Assembly (NCBI RefSeq): GCF_000164135.1 | Contig: NZ_GG770555.1 | Location: 133,520-197,519 of the forward strand | Direction of reading: 5' to 3' | Length of the DNA stretch: 64,000 bases | From: Mycobacterium parascrofulaceum ATCC BAA-614 | Lineage (GTDB): Bacteria > Actinomycetota > Actinomycetes > Mycobacteriales > Mycobacteriaceae | Shown here: positions 55,834-64,000 of the stretch, piece after piece | Layout of the letters: each line of letters opens with the position of its first letter | How positions within the stretch are numbered: the first letter of the stretch is position 1 | Translations under genes and position numbers: made by a program | Notes under the pieces: model-generated | What the model saw: only the letters and a program-made list of their open reading frames with translations | Told to the model about the DNA's origin: nothing | Databases searched by the model: none

Positions 55834-56875
55834 CGCGGGCCCGGGCGGGCCGCAGGCCCGCCAGCGACAGCGTGCCGTGCACCAGCGAACCCGCGCGCTC
55901 CATCAGCGCCTTCGCCGGGTCAAGGGGCGAACGAAGAGCGGAGCGGGAATGTGGAGGGAAGTAGTGCATCGGCAGCCCGCGGCGGTCGCGCGGCGGGGCC
56001 ATGAACGGCGGCGCCTCCACCAAGGGCGCGTCGCTGGGCAGCCGCCCCTCGGCGCGGCGGTAGGCGGCCAGCGCACGCGGGTGCAGCCGGATCTCGTCGG
56101 GAACCGCGAGGAAGGCCACCTCCACCAGCTTGCCGAACAGGCGCAGCAGCACCTCGTCGCCCGGCGTCCAGCGCATGCCGGCCTTCTCGCGCACGGCGGG
56201 CTCGAAGAGGCCGGCCGCGATCCAGCGCTGACCGGCCACCAGCGGCTTGAACATCTGGTCCCAGATCGGCGTCGGCATCAGCACGAATTTCGGTTTGGGG
56301 ATCCGGATTTGGAAGATGTCCAGCGTCGCCTGGTTGACCTCCAGCTGCTCGCGGCAGACCCGGTCCCAGTACTCCTGGAACTCCTCCCACGAGCCGGGCA
56401 CCGGCCGCATGCTCATCCCGTACATCCGGTACCAGCGCACGTGTTCGTCGAACAGCTGCCGCTTCTCGGCCTCCGTCAGCCCCCCGCAGAAATATTCGGC
56501 CACCTTGATCACGAGCATGAAGAACGTGGCGTGCGCCCAGTAGAACGTCTCCGGGTTCAGCGCGTGATAGCGGCGGCCGGACGCGTCGACGCCCTTGATG
56601 GTGTGGTGGTAGCTCTTGATCTGCCGCCCGGTCTCCGCGGCGCGGTCCCCGTCGTAGACGACGCCCATGATCGGGTAGACCGAGCGCGCCACCCGCTGCA
56701 GCGGCTCGCGCAGCAGGATCGAGTGCTCCTCCACCCCGGCGCCCAGCTCCGGGTACATGTTCTGGATCGCGCCGATCCAGACCCCCATCATCCCCGTGCG
56801 CAGATCGCCAAAGTACTTCCAGGTCAGGGAATCTGGTCCGAGCGGATCGTCGGGCGCGGTGGGAATGGCAGTCAT
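55820..56875 (-). CDS. DUF2236 / MpaB-family oxygenase-like protein (Rv1645c-like)
   Basis: 351 residues. The DUF2236 core is visible: a GAIQNMYPELGAGVEEHSIL segment, the VYPIMGVVYDGDRAAETGRQ region, the His-rich YHHTIKGVDASGRRYHALNP segment, then YWAHATFF and HVRWYRMYGMSMRPVPGSWE. The conserved His/Arg residues coordinate heme in latex-clearing relatives. A heme-dependent oxygenase is possible; the substrate is unknown. It lies alone on the minus strand and converges on tsnR. Confidence 0.85.
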   Translation of the reverse strand: MTAIPTAPDDPLGPDSLTWKYFGDLRTGMMGVWIGAIQNMYPELGAGVEEHSILLREPLQRVARSVYPIMGVVYDGDRAAETGRQIKSYHHTIKGVDASGRRYHALNPETFYWAHATFFMLVIKVAEYFCGGLTEAEKRQLFDEHVRWYRMYGMSMRPVPGSWEEFQEYWDRVCREQLEVNQATLDIFQIRIPKPKFVLMPTPIWDQMFKPLVAGQRWIAAGLFEPAVREKAGMRWTPGDEVLLRLFGKLVEVAFLAVPDEIRLHPRALAAYRRAEGRLPSDAPLVEAPPFMAPPRDRRGLPMHYFPPHSRSALRSPLDPAKALMERAGSLVHGTLSLAGLRPARARVRAA

Positions 56876-57065
56876 CTCGGCCTCCTGGGCTCACGATAAA
56901 CTTGACAACGCGCGTTGTCTACGATTTCGGCCGCGCGCGCCCACCGGTGTTATCGAGCGTCCATTGCGGTGTGGCGCCGCTGTGATCAGCCCGGACGTTG
57001 CGAGCTGTGACACAACAGCCGGGGCTTCGTTGCCCGCCTCCCGCGGAAGGAAATAACCTGGCCAC

Positions 57066-57989
57066 GTGGAACTCGCGCGTCACGATTCGGATTCGGGCGA
57101 GCCCGAACAACCGACCGTGACGCCGTCCGATCCGCCACGGCGATCCCCGGTTTCGGTGCAGGGCGCCTCGCAGTGGCTGCACAGCCGCAATCACAGCCCC
57201 GGTGCGGTCGCCTTCATCCGCCGAGCGCGGCGGATGCTGCCCGGAGACCCCGAGTTCGGCGACCCCCTCTCCACGGCCGGGGACGGCGGCCCCCGCGCCG
57301 CCGCCCGAGCCGCCGACCGACTGCTGGGCGACCGCGACGCGGTGTCGCGCGAAGTCAGCCTCGGGTTGCTGCAGGTATGGCAGGCGCTGACCGAGTCGGT
57401 GTCCCGGCGCCCGGCCAACCCCGAGGTGACGCTGGTGTTCACCGATCTGGTCGGCTTCTCCTCGTGGTCCCTGCAGGCGGGCGACGAGGCGGCGCTCTCG
57501 CTGCTGCGCCAGGTGGCGCGCGCCGTCGAGCCGCCGTTGCTCGACGCGGGCGGTCACATCGTCAAACGGATGGGCGACGGGCTGATGGCCGTCTTCAGCG
57601 ACCCGACCGTCGCGGTGCGGTCCGTGCTGGTGGCCAAGGAGGCGTTGAAGTCCGTCGAGGTGGCCGGCTACACGCCCCGGATGCGGGTCGGGATCCACAC
57701 CGGCCGGCCGCATCGGCTGGCGGCGGATTGGCTGGGCGTCGACGTCAACGTCGCCGCGCGGGTGATGGAACGGGCCACCAAGGGCGGGATCATGGTGTCG
57801 AGTTCGACACTCGACCTGATCGCCCAGAGCGAACTGGACGCGATGGGCGTCGTCGCCAAACGCGCACGTAAATCGGTTTTCGCCGGCAAAACCACGGGCG
57901 TGCCGGCCGACTTGGCGATATATCGTTTGCGGACTCAAAGGGAGTTGACAGCCTCGGATCACAGCTCCGAGACAAATCAACCGACATAA
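57066..57989 (+). CDS. Class III nucleotide cyclase, soluble (Rv1647-like)
   Basis: 307 residues. An N-terminal helical domain of about 110 residues, related to adenylate cyclase regulatory regions, precedes one cyclase homology domain. Metal Asp lies in LVFTDLVGFSSW and MGDGLMAVF. Lys (HIVKRMGDG) and Asp (WLGVDVNVAARVMERA) are the substrate-specifying pair, with Asn and Arg in the same motif. All catalytic residues are present, so a homodimeric adenylyl cyclase. GTG start. PE17, which lies just upstream in M. tuberculosis, is absent. Confidence 0.9.
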   Translation: MELARHDSDSGEPEQPTVTPSDPPRRSPVSVQGASQWLHSRNHSPGAVAFIRRARRMLPGDPEFGDPLSTAGDGGPRAAARAADRLLGDRDAVSREVSLGLLQVWQALTESVSRRPANPEVTLVFTDLVGFSSWSLQAGDEAALSLLRQVARAVEPPLLDAGGHIVKRMGDGLMAVFSDPTVAVRSVLVAKEALKSVEVAGYTPRMRVGIHTGRPHRLAADWLGVDVNVAARVMERATKGGIMVSSSTLDLIAQSELDAMGVVAKRARKSVFAGKTTGVPADLAIYRLRTQRELTASDHSSETNQPT

Positions 57990-58801
57990 TGGATGCAATG
58001 TTTGGGGGCATCCTCGCCCGGCTCGCCCGGGTCCAGTTCACGGTGGGGTACGTGGCGGCGCTGCTTGCCGTCAGCTGTGCCATCTTGGCCCTCGGCCCGC
58101 ACGCGCACGACGTGCTGGTCGAGCGGGCCAGCACCAACGTGCACAACCTGGCCCACGGCCACGTGGGCACGCTGCTGGGCAGCGCGCTCGTCGTCGACGC
58201 CGGCCCGCTCTACTTCTGGTTGCCCTTCCTCACCTGCCTGCTCGCGCTCGGCGAGCTGCACCTGCGCACCATCAGGCTGGTGGTCGCGTTCCTGGTCGGG
58301 CACATCGGCGCGACGCTGGTCGTGGCCGCCGCCCTGGCCGCGGCGGTCGAGTTCGGGTGGCTGCCGCTGTCGATCACCCGCGCCAGCGACGTCGGGATGA
58401 GCTATGGGGCGCTGGCCGTGCTCGGGGCGATGACGGCGGTGATCCCCCAGCGCTGGCGCGCCGCCTGGGTCGGCTGGTGGGTGTCGGCCGGTCTGGCCTC
58501 GGCGATCATCGGCGGCGATTTCACCGACGCCGGCCACACCGTCGCCGTGGTGCTGGGTGTGCTGGTGTCGGCCCGGTTCCGCCACCCCATCCGGTGGACG
58601 CCGGTGCGCTCGTTGATGCTGGCGGCCTCGTCCGGGTTCGGATTCTTGATGCTGGCGCATCACTGGGGAACGATGGCCGCGGCGCCCGCCTTCGGCCTCC
58701 TGGGCGCGCTGGCCGCGCACAAGCTCGTGCGCTTCCTGAACGGGCGCGCGGTGCTGGACGACGCCGCCCTGGCCGGCGCGCAGCCGGCCGCGGCGGGCTA
58801 G
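57989..58801 (+). CDS. Rhomboid-like membrane protein (Rv1648-like)
   Basis: 270 residues with six or seven membrane helices. It shows both rhomboid signatures: G-x-S-x-G in helix 4 (DVGMSYGALAVLG) and a helix-6 histidine (DAGHTVAVVLGVLV). An intramembrane serine protease is therefore possible although mycobacteria are usually credited with two rhomboids. Start overlaps the cyclase stop by one base (TAATG), so the two are cotranscribed. Confidence 0.75.
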   Translation: MDAMFGGILARLARVQFTVGYVAALLAVSCAILALGPHAHDVLVERASTNVHNLAHGHVGTLLGSALVVDAGPLYFWLPFLTCLLALGELHLRTIRLVVAFLVGHIGATLVVAAALAAAVEFGWLPLSITRASDVGMSYGALAVLGAMTAVIPQRWRAAWVGWWVSAGLASAIIGGDFTDAGHTVAVVLGVLVSARFRHPIRWTPVRSLMLAASSGFGFLMLAHHWGTMAAAPAFGLLGALAAHKLVRFLNGRAVLDDAALAGAQPAAAG

Positions 58802-58856
58802 ACACCGGACCGCCCTTACTGCCAAGCGCACTGCCGGGCCGCGCGCAGCGCATCAC

Positions 58857-59967
<1,111 letters not shown>

Positions 59968-59968
<1 letters not shown>

Positions 59969-62451
59969 TGCGGATCCCCTACAGCTGGTTGCGGGAGGTC
60001 GTGAACGTCGGCGCCCCGGACTGGCACGTCGCCCCGGACGACCTCGAGCAGGCGCTGATCCGGATCGGCCACGAGGTCGAGGAGGTCGTCACCCTCGGCC
60101 CGGTCGAGGGGCCGCTGACGGTGGGACGGGTGAGCAGCATCGAGGAGCTCACCGGCTTCAAGAAGCCGATCCGGGCCTGCCGGGTCGACGTCGGCGCGGG
60201 CGAGGATCGTGACATCGTCTGTGGGGCAACCAACTTCGCCGCCGGCGACCTGGTGGTCGTGGCGCTGCCCGGCACCACGCTGCCGGGTGGGTTCGCCATC
60301 GCGGCGCGCAAGACCTACGGCCGCGACTCCGACGGCATGATCTGCTCGGCGGCCGAATTGGGTTTGGGCGCCGACCATTCCGGCATCCTGGTGCTGCCGC
60401 CCGGCACCGCCGAGCCGGGCGCCGGCGCCGCGGTGCTGGGGCTGGACGACGTGGTCTTCCACCTGGCGATCACCCCCGACCGGGGCTACGGCATGTCGGT
60501 GCGCGGGCTGGCCCGCGAGATCGCGTGCGCCTACGACCTGGACTTCGTCGACCCGGCGGAGGTCAAGCCGTTACCGGTGGCGGGCGAGGCCTGGCCGTTG
60601 ACCGTGCAGCCCGAAACCGGCGTGCGCCGGTTCGCCCTGCGACCGGTGACCGGCATCGACCCCGCCGCCGTGTCGCCGTGGTGGTTGCAGCGCCGGCTGC
60701 TGCTGGCCGGCATCCGCGCGACCTCCCCGGCGGTGGACGTCACCAACTACGTGATGCTCGAACTCGGCCACCCCATGCACGCGCACGACTGCAACCGCAT
60801 CTCCGGGGGCCTCGCGGTGCGTTTCGCCCGGCCCGGCGAGACCGTCGTCACCCTCGACGACATCGAGCGCCGGCTCGATGCCGCCGATGTGCTCATCGTG
60901 GACGACCGGGCGACCGCGGCGATCGGCGGCGTGATGGGCGCGGCGAGCACCGAGGTGCGCGCCGACTCCACCGACGTGCTGCTGGAGGCCGCCGTGTGGG
61001 ACCCCGCCGCCGTCTCGCGCACCCAGCGCCGGCTGCACCTGCCCAGCGAGGCCGCCCGGCGCTACGAGCGCGGCGTGGACCCCGCGGTCTCGGTCGCCGC
61101 GCTGGACCGCTGCGCCACCCTGCTCGTCGACATCGCCGGGGGAGCGGTGTCGGAGAAGCTGACCGATTGGCGGGGCGACCCGCCGAACGACGACTGGTCG
61201 CTCCCGCCGATCCGGATCCGCGCCGACCTGCCCGACCGCGTCGCCGGGGTCGCCTACCCGCCCGGCGCCACCGCGCGCCGGCTGGCGCAGATCGGGGCGC
61301 GGGTGAGCGACGACGGCGACACCCTGACCGTGACCCCGCCCAGCTGGCGCCCCGACCTGCTGCAGCCCGCCGACCTCGTCGAGGAGGTGCTGCGGCTGGA
61401 GGGGCTGGAGGCCATCCCGTCGGTGCTGCCCGCGGCGCCCGCGGGCCGCGGCCTCACCGCCGGGCAGAGGCGTCGCCGCGCCATCGGCACATCGCTCGCG
61501 CAGTCCGGGTTCGTCGAGATCCTGCCGACGCCGTTCCTGCCCGCGGGCGTGTTCGACCTGTGGGGCCTGCCGGCCGACGACCCGCGCCGCACCACCACGC
61601 GGGTGCTCAACCCGCTGGAGGCCGACCGCCCGCACCTGGCCACCACGCTGCTGCCCGCGCTGCTGGAGGCGTTGGTGCGCAACGTGTCCCGCGGCCTGGT
61701 GGACGTCGCGCTGTACGCCCTGGCGCAGGTGGTGCAACCGACCGAACAGACCCGCGGCGTGCAGCCCATTCCCGTGCACCGCCGGCCGACCGACAGCGAG
61801 ATCGCCCTGCTGAACGCCTCGCTGCCGCGCCAGCCCCAGCACGTCGCGGCGGTGCTGGCCGGCCTGCGTGAGCGCCGTGGCCCGTGGGGGCCCGGCCGCC
61901 GGGCCGAGGCCGCCGACGCGTTCGAGGCGGCCCGCATCATCGCCCGCGCCAGCGGCGTCGAGGTGCGCCTGCGGGCCGCCCAACACCTGCCGTGGCACCC
62001 GGGCCGGTGCGCCGAGGTGCTGGTCGGCGACACCGTCGTCGGGCACGCCGGGCAGCTGCACCCGAGCGTCGTCGAGCGCTCCGGGTTGCCGCCGGGCACC
62101 TGCGCCGTCGAGCTCGACCTCGACGCGATTCCCATCGCCGCGGCGTTGCCGGCGCCCATGGTGTCGCCCTTCCCGGCCGTCTTCCAGGACGTCAGCCTGG
62201 TGGTGCCCGCGCACGTGCCGGCCCAGGCGGTGGCCGACGCCGTCCGGGAAGGCGCCGGCGAGCTGCTGGAAGATCTGCAGCTGTTCGACGTCTTCACCGG
62301 GCCGCAGGTCGGGGAGGGCCGCAAATCGCTGACGTTCGCGCTGCGTTTCCGCGCACCGGACCGCACCCTGACCGAGGACGACGCCAGCGCGGCCCGCGAC
62401 GCCGCGGTGCGGCGCGCCGCCGAGGCGGTCGGCGCCGAGCTGCGCGCCTGA
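59968..62451 (+). CDS. pheT: Phenylalanyl-tRNA synthetase beta subunit
   Basis: 827 residues. An N-terminal tRNA-binding OB domain (about 40-150) is followed by the B3/B4 editing domain ([17 protein letters not shown]), B5 and a catalytically inactive synthetase-like core. A ferredoxin-fold anticodon-binding domain closes the protein ([40 protein letters not shown]). Forms the alpha2beta2 enzyme with PheS. The ATG at 59968 couples it to pheS. Confidence 0.97.
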
Positions 62452-62468
62452 CCACGATTCGGAATGGA

Positions 62469-64000
<1,532 letters not shown>

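Overview
The window is GC-rich mycobacterial chromosome. Gene order follows the M. tuberculosis Rv1620c-Rv1653 backbone: cydCDBA, Rv1624c, cya, a tRNA-Leu, pdtaR, a thiolase/DUF35 pair, polA, rpsA, coaE, uvrB, an MFS gene, a LAM-capping mannosyltransferase, a Usp gene, an MBL hydrolase, uvrA, lysX, infC-rpmI-rplT, tsnR, a cyclase, pheST and argCJ. PE17 and PE_PGRS30, which sit in this stretch of M. tuberculosis, are absent. The capping mannosyltransferase is present. Together these suggest a slow-growing non-tuberculous Mycobacterium such as the M. avium complex; species is inferred from gene order and protein similarity recalled from memory.

Regions. (1) 1-16 kb is conserved core: cytochrome bd oxidase and its CydDC exporter, a membrane adenylyl cyclase, an ANTAR antiterminator, Pol I, S1 and a CoaE-GrpB fusion. 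One DMT-type transporter gene at 12.9 kb is broken. (2) 16-27 kb is accessory: a DUF2889 protein, a secreted protein, a LigD-like ATP ligase, a DUF402 protein, an SDR, an FHA-ABC transporter divergent from a Ser/Thr kinase, and a lower-GC type VII-secretion-like trio (EspC-like protein, WXG-type toxin candidate, convergent immunity candidate). (3) 27-33 kb is core: uvrB, MFS, LAM capping enzyme, Usp. (4) 33,272-44,146 is a 10.9-kb integrated element. (5) 44-64 kb is core again, from uvrA to argJ.

The integrated element is the most interesting part. A large serine integrase inserted it inside the 3' end of the Rv1637c-type metallo-beta-lactamase-fold gene, between two 11-bp copies of CCGCCCGGGAA. 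The element carries its own version of the last 60 codons, so the gene still reads through in frame (42/60 residues identical to the displaced host tail). The displaced host tail survives as an orphan beside the integrase. Inside is a tightly overlapping rightward operon. It includes a replication-initiator-like gene that contains five 12-bp inverted-repeat iterons, mostly at 21-22-bp spacing and in all three reading frames, followed by an AT-rich tract: a lambda-O-like origin. A WhiB-like regulator, a second HTH protein and several zinc-finger-like small proteins follow. At the right end a leftward operon (unknown protein, XerC/D-like tyrosine recombinase, TcmP) converges on a DUF5131 three-Cys protein. 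I recognise no capsid, terminase or tail genes, so it looks like a replicating phage satellite or integrative plasmid-like island with a TcmP/DUF5131 cargo.

Regulation read from the sequence: a BlaI-type operator before cydA; PafBC/RecA-NDp-type damage promoters before uvrA and uvrB, with a weaker version before polA (uvrB and polA appear leaderless); a multi-hairpin leader ending in a terminator-like hairpin before infC, which appears to start at AUC; and a TGCAT-N4-ATGCA box before argC.
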